Shown here piece after piece: positions 23,952-33,141 of a stretch of 64,000 bases of DNA (position 1 is its first letter; every line of letters begins with the position of its first letter). Source of the DNA: Synechococcus sp. CBW1108 (lineage in GTDB: Bacteria > Cyanobacteriota > Cyanobacteriia > PCC-6307 > Cyanobiaceae); NCBI RefSeq assembly GCF_015840335.1, contig NZ_CP060395.1:1116001-1180000 (forward strand). The letters are read 5' to 3'. A program made the position numbers and the translations under genes. The notes beneath the pieces were generated by a model. That model was not told the origin of the DNA, searched no databases, and saw nothing but the letters and a program-made list of their open reading frames with translations.

Positions 23952-23978
23952 GTCAGCCCCGGCTACGCCGGGGCTGAC
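23952..23978. terminator. perfect hairpin near the left end of IS256-A
   Basis: GTCAGCCCCGGC and its complement pair around TAC, a 12-base perfect stem. IS256-B has a comparable hairpin at the same place (31556-31580). It has no T run, so it could equally protect the transposase gene from read-through transcription or mark the end. Confidence 0.5.
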
Positions 23979-24343
23979 GGTTCGCCTCCCTCAGACATCA
24001 GCTGTGGCAATGGGTGCGCCGGTCTGTGACCCTGTTTGGAGCACTACCACCAAACCAAACACAGACCATGACCCTTACCCATAGTGGCGCCTCCGAGCTG
24101 GCTCAGCTCATGGAGGGCACCACCGCTGGCGCCCTGATCCCTGAAATCGTGCGCCGGGGCTTCCAGGATCTGCTGGAAGCCGAGGTTTCAGCCCTTACCG
24201 GCGCTCAACTCCATGAGCGCTGTCCTGATCAGCGGTCCACCCACCGCAACGGCTACCGCCAGCGGCTGCTCACCACCCAGGTAGGCGACATCAGCCTGGC
24301 CGACCCGCCGGGTAGCCCCGGGGAACTTCCCCCCGAGGCCCCC

Positions 24344-24379
24344 ACAGATCCGTACGTGACACTCTCGCGTCATACGGCT
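24344..24379 (-). ncRNA. group II intron domain V
   Basis: The minus strand reads GAGCCGTATGACGCGAGAG and continues with TGTCACGTACGGATCTG, the 34-36-base domain V hairpin with AGC triad, GAGA-type loop and bulge. It is the catalytic centre of the ribozyme and is unusually well conserved, so it identifies the element with confidence. The GGGGGCC stretch next to it starts domain VI. Confidence 0.88.
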
Positions 24380-25169
24380 CCTGTCATCCAGCCACTGCCC
24401 GCTCACCGTGCCAATGGGCAAACAGGCCAGGGCGCTGTTGGCCAATCCGCGTCAGGAGCTCACGGCTGCGGCGATGCTTACGCCGCAGTCGTTGGTGCTT
24501 CTGCCGCAGCCAGGCGCTCAGCTCCTGATTTAGGTAGCTGAACAACTTGGCCCTCAGCTCCGTTGGATAGAACCTGCCGTAGTACTGGATCCAGCCCCGC
24601 AGGATCGGATTCAGTCGTCTGGCAAGCTCCTCCAACGGCAGATAGGTCTGTCGACGCAGATCAATCTGCCGGATCCTGTCCCGCATGCGCTTAAGCGCCT
24701 GCGGACTCACCGCCGGCAGGAAGCTCGTAAAGATCTCCCCATGCCGGTTCTTGGCCATACGCGGCCGGAAGCAATAGCCCAGAAACGTGAACTGAATCCG
24801 AGGAAACTGACCACGACGGCTGCTGTCCTTGCAATAGACCACCTGGGTCTTCTGCGGATGCAGCGTGAGCCCGCAGGATGCGAATCGCTCCTGCAAGGCC
24901 GCCATGAGCCGTTCGCACTCGGCGAGGCTGTGGCAGTGGCAGATCACATCGTCTGCATAGCGCTCAAACGGGATGTGCGGAAAACTCCGCCACATCCAGG
25001 AGTCAAACGCATAATGCAGATACAGATTGGCAAGTGTCCGCCGACAATGAAGTTGGCCGGTCGGCGACAAGCTCGTTGGCCGGTGGGGTGAGTGCTGGAG
25101 ACCCTGGTGCCGATGCGCAGGGACCAGGTGATGCCGGCACCACTGACAAGCCACCAACGCAATCTGTTC

Positions 25170-26714
25170 ATGACGAAACGACGAGGCGGCAGCAGCCAGG
25201 AGGCTGCTGCCGCGGCGGCGGGCATCTCAGTGCGCAGTGCTCGCCGGATTGAATGCAATCAGCTGCAGCCGCGGGCGAACCAGCCCCGTGGCCGCACCCG
25301 CCCCGATCCGCTGGTAGGGGTATGGGAGGAGGAGCTGGTGCCGTTGCTGCAGCGCTCACCCGCGCTGACGCCGATCACGCTCCTGGAGCATCTGCAGCAG
25401 CAGAAACCTGATGTGGACTGGATTCCGCTACAGCGCACCCTGCAGCGCCGGGTGCGGGAGTGGAAGGCACTGCACGGCCCGGCGCCGGAGGTGATCTTCC
25501 CTTTGAGCTATGAGCCTGGCGAAATTGCCTTCTGTGACTTCACCCAGCTCAAGGGGGTGGAGGTGACGATCGCCGGCCAGGTGTTCCCCCATCTGCTGTT
25601 CCACTACCGCCTGGCCTGGAGCGGCTGGAGCTATGCGCAGGTGGTCCAGGGCGGCGAGAGTTTTGCAGCCCTCTCCGAGGGTCTGCAGAACGCTCTGGCT
25701 GCCTGCGGCGGGGTGCCAGGTGAACTGCGCACCGACCGGTTATCAGCAGCGTGCCGTAACCGCAACGGCAGTTTCAGCTCCGACATCACCCGCCGTTATC
25801 ACGCCCTCTGCAGCCACTACAGCCTGGCCTACAGCCGCAACAACCTGGGGGTGGCGCATGAGAACGGCCGTGTGGAGAGTCCCCATGGCCATCTCAAGCG
25901 GCGGATCGAGCAGGCGTTGCTGCTGCGCGGCAGCAGTGATTTCGAGTCGCTGGCTGAATACCAGGCTTTTCTGGCCGCGGTGATTGACCAGTACAACAGG
26001 CCGCGCCTGATCCGGCTGGAGCAGGAGCAGGCGGCGCTGCGGCCACTACCGCGGTTTCGTTTTGCCGACTACGACATTGAACAGCTCACGGTGCGGCGCA
26101 CCAGCACGATCGAGGTACGCAGAGTCGTGTATTCGGTGCCGCCGCGGCTGACGGTGCGGATCTTCCACGACCGGCTGCAGCTGCTTCTGGGCCGGCAGAT
26201 CGCCTGCGAACTGGAGCGGCGCCACGGCGGTGTCGAGCGTCATGGGCGGGCGTGGAGCATCGATCTGGAGCACCTGATCGATGCGCTCAGGCGAAAACCC
26301 CGGGCATTGCTGCACTGCAGTTACCAGCGGGAGCTGTTCCCCGATGAGCGCTGGTGGCAGCTGTGGCAGCAGCTGCGCAATGGCGGTGACCGTGACGCCG
26401 CCGCCCGATTGATGGTCGAGGCGCTGTATGTGGGCTGCCGCCTGGCGGGCTACGAGCCAGTGCTGGGTTGGCTCGAGAAGGCCCATCAACGGCAAGGGCT
26501 GTCGCTGGCGGCGCTGCAGCAACGCTTCCGGCTGCCGCCCCATCGCCCCCACCCACCGCAACGCATTCCCCAACACAGCCTGCAGAGCTATGACGACCTC
26601 CTTGCCCTCCATCCCGCGGCCCCAGGCGGCGGAAGCCGCCCTGCCGATCCTGCTGCGACAGCTGCGGTTGGCATGGATCCGCTGCCACTGGCAGAGCATC
26701 GCCTCGCAGGCTGA
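25170..26714 (+). CDS. istA: IS21 transposase IstA, copy A
   Basis: From MTKRRGGSSQEAAAAAAGIS the product is 514 residues: an N-terminal HTH (AAAAGISVRSARRIE), then the DDE core with Asp in GEIAFCDFTQLKG, Asp in PGELRTDRLSAACRN and Glu in NGRVESPHGHLKRRI, and a C-terminal part binding IstB. The upstream in-frame start at 25092 is less likely as it includes terminal-repeat sequence. Compared with copy B it lacks five residues (IDQRL) in the PPRL-TVRIFHDR region, which may affect function. It overlaps istB by 125 bases. Confidence 0.92.
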   Translation: MTKRRGGSSQEAAAAAAGISVRSARRIECNQLQPRANQPRGRTRPDPLVGVWEEELVPLLQRSPALTPITLLEHLQQQKPDVDWIPLQRTLQRRVREWKALHGPAPEVIFPLSYEPGEIAFCDFTQLKGVEVTIAGQVFPHLLFHYRLAWSGWSYAQVVQGGESFAALSEGLQNALAACGGVPGELRTDRLSAACRNRNGSFSSDITRRYHALCSHYSLAYSRNNLGVAHENGRVESPHGHLKRRIEQALLLRGSSDFESLAEYQAFLAAVIDQYNRPRLIRLEQEQAALRPLPRFRFADYDIEQLTVRRTSTIEVRRVVYSVPPRLTVRIFHDRLQLLLGRQIACELERRHGGVERHGRAWSIDLEHLIDALRRKPRALLHCSYQRELFPDERWWQLWQQLRNGGDRDAAARLMVEALYVGCRLAGYEPVLGWLEKAHQRQGLSLAALQQRFRLPPHRPHPPQRIPQHSLQSYDDLLALHPAAPGGGSRPADPAATAAVGMDPLPLAEHRLAG

Positions 26715-27381
26715 GGGCGAGGGCTGGAGCCCCAGTCAGTTTCTCTATGCCCTGTGCGAGCAGGAAATGGAGCAACGCCAGCAGGCCCGCCAGCACCGGC
26801 TGCTGCGCGCGGCCCAGCTGCCCTGGAGCAAAGCGCTGGCGGACTACGACCATGGCGGCCGGATCGAGGCGCACCGATGGCAGGAACTGGAGGCCTTGAG
26901 CCGCCAGAGCGAGTGGCTGCAGCGGGGCGAGAACGTGCTGCTGTTCGGCCCCAGCGGTGTGGGCAAGACGCACCTGGCGGTCGGCATCGCCTTGGCGCAG
27001 ATCGGCCTGGATCAGGCCTGCCGCTTCTATCCCGCCACGAGCCTGGTGCAGGAGCTGCAGAAGGCCCGCGCCGAATACAACCTGCCGGCAGCGCTGGAGC
27101 GGCTGGATCGCTACCCGCTGCTGCTGATCGATGACATTGGCTATGTGCGGCGGGATGAACAGGAGAGCAGCGTGCTGTTTGAGCTGATCTGCCACCGCTA
27201 CGAGCGCCGATCGCTGCTGATCACCGCCAATCAGCCGTTCACCGCCTGGGATGAGATCTTCCCCAGCAGCTCAATGACCGTGGCGGCGGTGGACCGGCTG
27301 GTGCACCACTGCCACATCGTCGAGATCAGCGGCGACAGCCACCGCCGCGCCCAAGCAAGCCGGCGCAGCGGCAGCAAATAG
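26590..27381 (+). CDS. istB: IS21 helper ATPase IstB, copy A
   Basis: IstB is a DnaC-like AAA+ ATPase that selects target DNA and activates IstA. The 263-residue product from MTTSLPSIPRPQAAEAALPI has Walker A LLFGPSGVGKTHLAVG, Walker B LLLIDDIGYVRRDE and the sensor text LLITANQPFTAWDEIF. The long istA overlap is usual. It is the same protein as in copy B. Confidence 0.94.
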   Translation: MTTSLPSIPRPQAAEAALPILLRQLRLAWIRCHWQSIASQAEGEGWSPSQFLYALCEQEMEQRQQARQHRLLRAAQLPWSKALADYDHGGRIEAHRWQELEALSRQSEWLQRGENVLLFGPSGVGKTHLAVGIALAQIGLDQACRFYPATSLVQELQKARAEYNLPAALERLDRYPLLLIDDIGYVRRDEQESSVLFELICHRYERRSLLITANQPFTAWDEIFPSSSMTVAAVDRLVHHCHIVEISGDSHRRAQASRRSGSK

Positions 27382-27650
27382 CCACAGCAGCCGTAGAGAA
27401 GCGGAGAACAGCCCGGGAGATTGTCGTCCGGCGACAACCTGGTGCCGATGGTGCCAGACCCCGGCGGGGAGCTCCGCGCTGCCGGCGGACTGTGCGGTCC
27501 GCCGGCTCGTGCGCTCCAGGGCAAGGCTCAGCAGAGGTCTCGGCGCCTAACCGGCCAACGTGGTTGTCGCCTGGTGCCGATCAGAGGAAGTCAGTGCTGG
27601 CAATGGCTCGGACTGATGTGTGGCTCAGTTTTCGTGTCGCCTCCAGCGTC

Positions 27651-27690
27651 ATCGCCCCCCAGTTGTCGCCGGCGACAACTGGGGGGCGAT
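27651..27690. repeat. 40-bp perfect palindrome in the right end of IS21-A
   Basis: Bases 27651-27670 are the exact complement of 27671-27690, with no spacer. The centre is GTTGTCGCC-GGCGACAAC, which is two head-to-head copies of the IS21 terminal motif GGCGACAA. Copy B has the same palindrome at 38395-38434. Confidence 0.93.
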
Positions 27691-27936
27691 CAGTTCCCCT
27701 CACCGGCCAACTTGATTGACGCCAATCGGCCAAGGGGGTTGACGCGGGACAGGCAAGCAATGGACTGATGACACCACCCTGGGGCGTGCCACTGGTCCGT
27801 TCCTGGAGAGACCCATCCGGCAATTCCACCGGTGCCTCCAACCATCGCCGCAGATACAGCAGCACCCAGCGCTCGGAGGTATGAAACCGGAGGGCCCGCA
27901 TCAGGAGGTCATGATCGATCGAGTCGAAAAACCCCT

Positions 27937-28966
27937 CTTGATTACCCATAAGCCTCCGCAACCCTGAGATCCCGCTCCGTGCAGGGCATGCAGCAACAGA
28001 CCGCATTGGCAATGCGATCAGTCATCGCAACCATCGAGAAGCGCCGGTTGAACCGGAAGCAGAAGCCGCCCAGGTAGCGCCTGGCGTACTTGTCGAAATT
28101 GAAAGCGTGGAAGGTGCCGTTGAAGCCGGTCTTGAGGTTGCCCAGCACGGTGTTGATCCAACGGAACTGCGGCAAGTCGTTTGGGTGCTTCCCACCGGTG
28201 ACGATGGCGTGATGGCTGCAGCCTGCCGTGGTCACGGCACGAAAGCAGGCCAGGCCATCGGAGAGCACCTGACTGCCGGGCGCCAGATGGCGCTTGGCCC
28301 ACTCAGCGATGGCCTCTGAGCTGAAGCCACTCACGGCTGTGATCCTGGCGTGAATCAGCCGGCCCGCCTCATTCAAGGAGACGGCCGCGACGATGGGGAT
28401 CTTGTTCTCTGAACCCCGACCTGCCTTGCCGCCCGGCAGTTCTCCGCCGAGGTAGGAATCATCGATCTGGACTTTTCCCCGCAGCAGGTAAGCCTCCTCC
28501 CGATCAGCCATCGCCCGCAGAATCTTGTGGTGCAGCAGCCAGGCGGTGTCGTAGTTCACGCCCAGGTGGCGGCTGAGCTCCAGCGAGGAGATCCCTGTTT
28601 TGGCCTGCCCGATCATGTAAAAGGCCAGAAACCAGGTGGTCAGAGGCAATTTCGTGGCCTGCATGATCGTGCCAGCCGTGAGCGTGGCCTGATGGCCGCA
28701 GCTGCGGCACTGATAGCGCTTGAGCCTGCGGCCATAGACCAGCCCATGCTCATGGCCATTGCAGCGGGGACAGCGGAACCCACCGGGCCAGCGCGCCTTC
28801 TCCAAAGCAGCCTCACATTGCACCTCGGTGCCGTAGAGCCGCTGGAAGTCAGGCAGTGAAAGGCCTTTCTGGAACTGGATGACGTTGCGCGCCATGACTG
28901 AACTGGTATGTGCGTACCAGTCTACGGCCCAGGCTCGCGGTGCGCGGAGCGAGCTGGGTAATCAAG
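27937..28966. mobile_element. IS1595-family element, copy A
   Basis: Both ends read CTTGATTACCC toward the inside as perfect inverted repeats. The 8-base target duplication AAACCCCT lies at 27929-27936 and 28967-28974. Length is 1030 bases, the same as copy B. It cuts the intron reverse transcriptase between its IKGF and FDSIDH motifs. Confidence 0.96.
27942..28895 (-). CDS. IS1595 family (ISXO2-like) transposase, copy A
   Basis: The 317-residue product has an N-terminal zinc ribbon (FRCPRCNGHEHG and YQCRSCGHQATL), then an ISXO2-type DDE domain with Asp in KVQIDDSYLGGELPG, Asp in QVLSDGLACFRAV and a final helix FCFRFNRRF. The protein is the same as in copy B, so both should be active. The gene reads out to within a few bases of the left terminal repeat. 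Confidence 0.94.
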   Translation of the reverse strand: MARNVIQFQKGLSLPDFQRLYGTEVQCEAALEKARWPGGFRCPRCNGHEHGLVYGRRLKRYQCRSCGHQATLTAGTIMQATKLPLTTWFLAFYMIGQAKTGISSLELSRHLGVNYDTAWLLHHKILRAMADREEAYLLRGKVQIDDSYLGGELPGGKAGRGSENKIPIVAAVSLNEAGRLIHARITAVSGFSSEAIAEWAKRHLAPGSQVLSDGLACFRAVTTAGCSHHAIVTGGKHPNDLPQFRWINTVLGNLKTGFNGTFHAFNFDKYARRYLGGFCFRFNRRFSMVAMTDRIANAVCCCMPCTERDLRVAEAYG

Positions 28967-31555
28967 AAACCCCTTGATATCGAGATCCACTACCCAGTCA
29001 TACTTCCAGCAGCGCTTACGGCAGCTCTCCACGGCCTGGTGGGCCGACTTTCCCGGTCTGTAGCCATAGGAGCCCTGATCAAAGATCGGCTCCAACTGGG
29101 GCTCCAGCACCTGCTTGACCACCATCTGAGCAACGCGATCAGCCACCGTGGGAATGCCCAGAGGCCTTGAACCGCCTCCAGACTTGGGAATCTCCACACG
29201 CCGAACCGCTGGCGGGAAGTAACTCCCAGATGCCATCCGGTTCCAGAGCTTATAGAGATTATTCTCCAGGTCTTGGGCAAAGTCATCGAGACTCTGGCCA
29301 TCCACACCAGCCGCCTTCCCGTTCCGCTTCACAAGCTGATAGGCCTTCCAGACCATCGCTTTGGTGATCGGTAGCGACTTGTCCGAACTCACCTCCGTCC
29401 TCCTGCCGGGGGCAGTTGTGGAGAGTGTTCGAACCGAATGACGCAGCCCCTTCGCTCCAGGGCCATTACAGCCCCTTCATCACTACTACGAGCTGCTCCG
29501 CCCCTGCCATGGGTCTTGGTATTCGCCCTCGTGGTTGTGGCCACTTGAGACTTTCCCTTTACACCCCATGGCAGGTTCCCACGTCCCACACCGAGGCCTG
29601 TGATGGACTCATGTCGCCTGTAGCCGAAGGCTTGCGCGAAGCGGTACACCGGCTGCCATGTGGACCGTAAGCAGGTGACGTCCACACTGTTCCGGGTGTC
29701 GGCTACCTCCACCCGTTTTGACAGCGACTGAAAGCCTTTTCGTAGCCCTTGGGCTTCCGCGCAGCGGTTGCGTCAGCGGCGATTCGCTTGCGCTCATCTT
29801 TCCATCACTCACCTGACGGATCACGTCCGCCTTTTCCCCATCGCTCACCACCGCGCCTTTTGAACGCAGCAGCATGGGGTGGTTTGGAGCCTGCCCCTGC
29901 AGGCCGGCTCCGGGAGGCCACACTCCCATCCCTGGTGTAGTTGCGTCAGTGTTCATGATGAACGTTTGACTCGTGGCACAAATAGCCGCAAGGCTTCTCC
30001 GGAGGAGTAACTGAGGCAGGGCAGCTTCTTTCCCGACTGGCTCGAACCCCGCCGCCGCGTCGACAAGGCCCTCTACGCCGTGGTGATGGAGGCCTACACC
30101 GGTGGTATCTCCACCAGCAAGGTTGATGCCCTGGTGGAGGCGCTGGGCGGCGCCAGCGGCGTCTCCAAATCGGAGGTAAGCCGCATCTGCCAGGGCACAG
30201 GTGAGCAGGTGAAAGCCTTTCTGGGTCGGCCGCTGGACCATGCCCATTTCCCCTACGTCTACCTCGATGCGACGTACCTGCACGGCCGCCTTGGCCAGAA
30301 CATGCAGGTGGTGTCGCGGGCCGTGGTGGTAGCGATTGGTATCAATGTCCTCGGCTACCGCGAGGTGCTGGGGATCGCCGTGGGTGACAGTGAGGCCGAG
30401 GGCTTCTGGCGGCAGTTCCTCGGCAGCATCAAGGAGCGTGGCCTGACTGGAACCAGGCTGGTGATCTCAGACGCCCACCTGGGGCTGACGGCAGCGATCA
30501 GGCGGATGTTCCAGGGCAGTAGCTGGCGTCGCACCGCGAGGGGCGCTGCATGGCGCAGCTTGTGCCGAAAGCCGGCCAGGACATGGTGGCAGCGGCCATG
30601 TAGACGCAGTCGGCCGGAGGCCATAAGCAGTATTCGTCATCCAGGCACCTGAGCAAGTGCGCTCCCACTGGCAGCGGGTCACCGAGATGCTGCGCAAGCA
30701 GTTCCCGAAAGCTGTCCCGGTGATGGACGCCGCCCGTGACGACGTGCTGGCGTTCCTGCACTTCCCGCAGGAGCACTGGCGCAAGATCTGGAGCACCAAC
30801 CCGCTTGAGCGGCTCAACAAGGAGATCAAGCGCCGCACCAACGTTGTCGGGATCTTCCCCAACGACGCTGCGATCGTGCGGTTGGTGGGCAGCCAGCTGC
30901 TGGAGCAGCAGGAGGAATGGCAGCTGGAACGCCGGCGCTTTTTCTCTGAAGCCACCATGGCCAAGATCCCGGAGCCGGAAGAGCCGCTGGAGCTCACCGA
31001 AGCTGATCCGACCAAGAAGGCGGCAGCAACCATCCGCTGAAGCGCACCAGCTCCTCCCTCGATCTACACAGAACACCTCGATCGCTGAGTTGTCAATTCA
31101 GCGATCAGGGTTCATAGTGGATGAGCGGAGCTGCACAATCAGTTTCCAAGCAGTCATCCTCTGACTGCTCCTGTTCACCCTCCAGAAAGGGGCACAGGAC
31201 CTCCTGAGTTACACCACTCGGAGGGGCGCTTCCCTCCTACCAGCTGCTGGAGCAGGGCCTGGGTCTTGCTGAAACTCAAGGTGAAGGCACTGCCCAGCAG
31301 GCCCACCAGGGCACTGAGCCTTGGGCCGTAGTGACTGGCCTCCACATCGGCCGGCAGCGTTGCACAGGTGCTGGTGGAACAGCAGGGGCACACCAAGCGA
31401 TGCAGGCGATGCTCGATCACCAGCGGGGTGATCGGCGGGATCTCGATCATCTGATGGCGCAAGGGTTCTGGATCAATACCGACCAACAGCTGACCGCAAA
31501 AGGACGCGGCAGGCATCGCTGGCGTCCCAAGGCTTGGTGTAAATCCCCCGGCACC

Positions 31556-31580
31556 CCCACCCCGGCGTAGCCGGGGTGGG
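31556..31580. terminator. hairpin near the left end of IS256-B
   Basis: CCCACCCCGGC pairs with GCCGGGGTGGG around GTA, an 11-base perfect stem. Its position relative to the end and the transposase start matches the hairpin of IS256-A although the bases differ, so the structure rather than the sequence is conserved. Confidence 0.5.
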
Positions 31581-31674
31581 CCGCGCACCTCAGGTGGCTG
31601 GCCCAGCGGCTGGCGTTGCAAGGGGTGGGCAGGCCCGTTTCCCTGGTTCGAGAACCACCTCAACCAGACGAACC

Positions 31675-32901
31675 ATGCCCAAGACTTACTGTGCCGCACT
31701 CGACCTCGCGCCGCTACTGGATGGCAGCACTGCCGGTGAGTTGATCCCCGAGCTGGCCCGTTACGGCCTGCAGCAGCTGATCGAGCTGGAGGTCGCTGCC
31801 GTGCTGGGTGCCGACCGCCACGAGCGCACCGAGGAGCGGCTCGGCTATCGCAACGGTTACCGGCCCCGCAGTCTGACCACCCAGGTAGGCGACATCGACC
31901 TGCTGATCCCCAAACTGCGGGCTGGCAGCTTCCTGCCCTCGATCCTCGAGCCCCGTCGCCGGGTGGAGCAGGCCCTCTACGGCGTGATCATGGAGGCCTA
32001 CATCTGTGGGGTCTCCACCCGCAAGGTGGATGCCCTGGTCGCCGCCCTGGGATCCCAGAGCGGTATCTCCAAATCCCAGGTCAGTCGTATCTGCCAGGAC
32101 ATCGACGAGCAGGTTCAGGCGTTTCTGAACCGGCCCCTGCAGGAGTCCGGCTACGCCTACGTCTACCTGGATGCCACCTACCTCCACGGCCGGCTGGGCA
32201 AGGCCCTGCAGGTCTGCTCAAGGGCCGTCGTCGTCGCCATGGGGGTCAACGCCGATGGTCGCCGTGAGCTGCTGGGCCTCAAGGTGGGCGACAGCGAGAG
32301 CGAGGGCTTCTGGAGTGAGTTCCTCGCCTCGCTCAAAGAGCGCGGCCTGACTGGCGTCAAGCTGGTGATCTCCGAAGCCCACGTGGGCCTCACCAAGGCC
32401 ATCAGGCGCCAGCTGCAGGGCTGTGTGTGGCAGCGCTGCCGCGTCCACTTCGCCCGCAACCTTCTCCAGCGGGTACCCAAGGCTCACCAGGGCATGGTCA
32501 CCGCTGCCCTGCGCAGCGTGTTCGCCCAGGAGGATGCCGGAGAGATCCTCAGCCGCTGGGATGACCTGGCCGCCTCGCTGGCGGAGCGCTTCCCCAAGGC
32601 CACCGAGCTCATGAACGAGGCCAGAGAGGACGTGCTGGCCTTCCGTCACTTCCCGCAGCCACACTGGAAGAAGGTCTGGAGCACCAACCTGCTGGAGCGG
32701 GTCAACGAGGAGATCAAGCGCCGCACCCGCGTCGTCGGCATCTTCCCCAACGACGCGTCGATCACCCGCCTGGTGGGCGCGGTGCTGCTGGAGCAGCACG
32801 AGCATTGGCAGCTGGAAGGCCGCCGCATGTTCTCCGCCGAAAGCATGGCTGCCATCCCGGAGCTGGAGGATCTGCCGGCCCTGCTCAGCGCCGCCGCCTG
32901 A
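31675..32901 (+). CDS. IS256-family transposase B
   Basis: From MPKTYCAALDLAPLLDGSTA the protein is 408 residues with no break. The first catalytic Asp is in YVYLDATYLHGRLG and the Glu in TNLLERVNEEIKRRT. At the second catalytic position, where family members (and copy A) have SDAH, this copy has SEAH (LVISEAHVGLTKAI), a D-to-E change that may reduce or abolish activity. I chose this start over the upstream in-frame ATG at 31576, which lies in the terminal hairpin. Confidence 0.92.
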   Translation: MPKTYCAALDLAPLLDGSTAGELIPELARYGLQQLIELEVAAVLGADRHERTEERLGYRNGYRPRSLTTQVGDIDLLIPKLRAGSFLPSILEPRRRVEQALYGVIMEAYICGVSTRKVDALVAALGSQSGISKSQVSRICQDIDEQVQAFLNRPLQESGYAYVYLDATYLHGRLGKALQVCSRAVVVAMGVNADGRRELLGLKVGDSESEGFWSEFLASLKERGLTGVKLVISEAHVGLTKAIRRQLQGCVWQRCRVHFARNLLQRVPKAHQGMVTAALRSVFAQEDAGEILSRWDDLAASLAERFPKATELMNEAREDVLAFRHFPQPHWKKVWSTNLLERVNEEIKRRTRVVGIFPNDASITRLVGAVLLEQHEHWQLEGRRMFSAESMAAIPELEDLPALLSAAA

Positions 32902-33067
32902 GAGGTGCAAGACGCAGGCCCCAGGTGATTGAGGTGGCAGCGCCCCCACAGGGCGCAGCGGCCTCGATCGCCGCCCGGGGGCCGGCGCTGTAACCCCTGG
33001 GCTGCATAGAAGACTCCTGCCGCTCACAACACAGCCGCGATCAGACGAGAGACTTGACAAGTCAATC

Positions 33068-33141
33068 GTCTCGTTTCATCGTGGAAGCACGAGGTGCATC
33101 TGCACCTCAGGAATGACAGCCCGTCATTCCACCCTGTTCAC
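33068..33141. repeat. pair of hairpins near the right end of IS256-B
   Basis: GAGGTGCA/TGCACCTC (33089-33106) and GGAATGAC/GTCATTCC (33110-33130) form two adjacent stems. IS256-A has two stems at the same place with different bases (GATCGCTGA/TCAGCGATC near 31080-31106 and AGCAGTCA/TGACTGCT near 31149-31169). Confidence 0.55.

Larger units (their letters stand above)
25035..27751. mobile_element. IS21-family element, copy A
   Basis: Ends are TGTCCGCCGACAA on the left and the complement of TGTCCCGCGTCAA on the right. GGCAAG on both sides (25029-25034 and 27752-27757) is a 6-base target duplication. Length is 2717 bases, 15 shorter than copy B because of an in-frame gap in istA. Several extra GGCGACAA-type motifs near each end are typical of the multiple transposase sites of IS21. 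Confidence 0.95.
24384..29392 (-). pseudogene. ltrA: group II intron reverse transcriptase/maturase in three pieces
   Basis: Piece 1 (29392-28975) reads from MSSDKSLPITKAMVWKAYQL to WVVDLDIKGF. Piece 2 (27928-27758) continues FDSIDHDLLMRALRFHTSER to GTPQGGVISPLLA. Piece 3 (25028-24384) continues NLYLHYAFDSWM, includes the catalytic FERYADDVICHCHS, and ends with the maturase thumb GWIQYYGRFYPTELRAKLF. Removing IS1595 (with AAACCCCT) and IS21 (with GGCAAG) restores one frame of about 416 codons without a stop. The RT was therefore intact until these insertions. Confidence 0.93.
24316..29979 (-). mobile_element. group II intron, carrying IS21 and IS1595 inside
   Basis: The minus strand contains, in order, a 5' end that probably begins GTGCCACGAG (29979), about 590 bases of structural domain I-III sequence, the maturase frame, and domain V at 24344-24379 followed by a domain VI-like hairpin. 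Removing the two IS leaves about 1.9 kb, a normal length. The exact ends are uncertain by some tens of bases, because the flanking IS256 exons do not join perfectly. Confidence 0.75.
24068..31040 (+). pseudogene. IS256-family (Mutator-type) transposase A, split and frameshifted
   Basis: The N-terminal exon (24068-24298) runs from MTLTHSGASELAQLMEGTTA to TTQVGDISLA. The rest (30018-31040) resumes at LRQGSFFPDWLEPRRRVDKA and runs to the end TKKAAATIR. The catalytic Asp pair is present (YVYLDATYLHGRLG and VISDAHLGLTAAI), as is the Glu (NPLERLNKEIKRR). Between 30526 and 30660 small deletions shift the frame and add a stop. So it was inactive apart from the intron. It is about 60% like the intact IS256-B. 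Confidence 0.85.
23932..31219. mobile_element. IS256-type element A, disrupted by a group II intron and two IS
   Basis: The outer ends form inverted repeats: GAGTGGTGTAACTCAGG at the left and its near-complement at the right. Without the intron, IS21 copy A and IS1595 copy A, the element would be about 1.6 kb, normal for IS256. It lies inside an IS66 remnant, to which the right end directly abuts. No target duplication is visible, so one side was probably rearranged. Confidence 0.8.

Noticed and set aside
23952-23978. Hairpin considered as a rho-independent terminator
   Set aside because: The stem is strong but there is no T run on either side, so I list it only as a possible transcription barrier of the IS.
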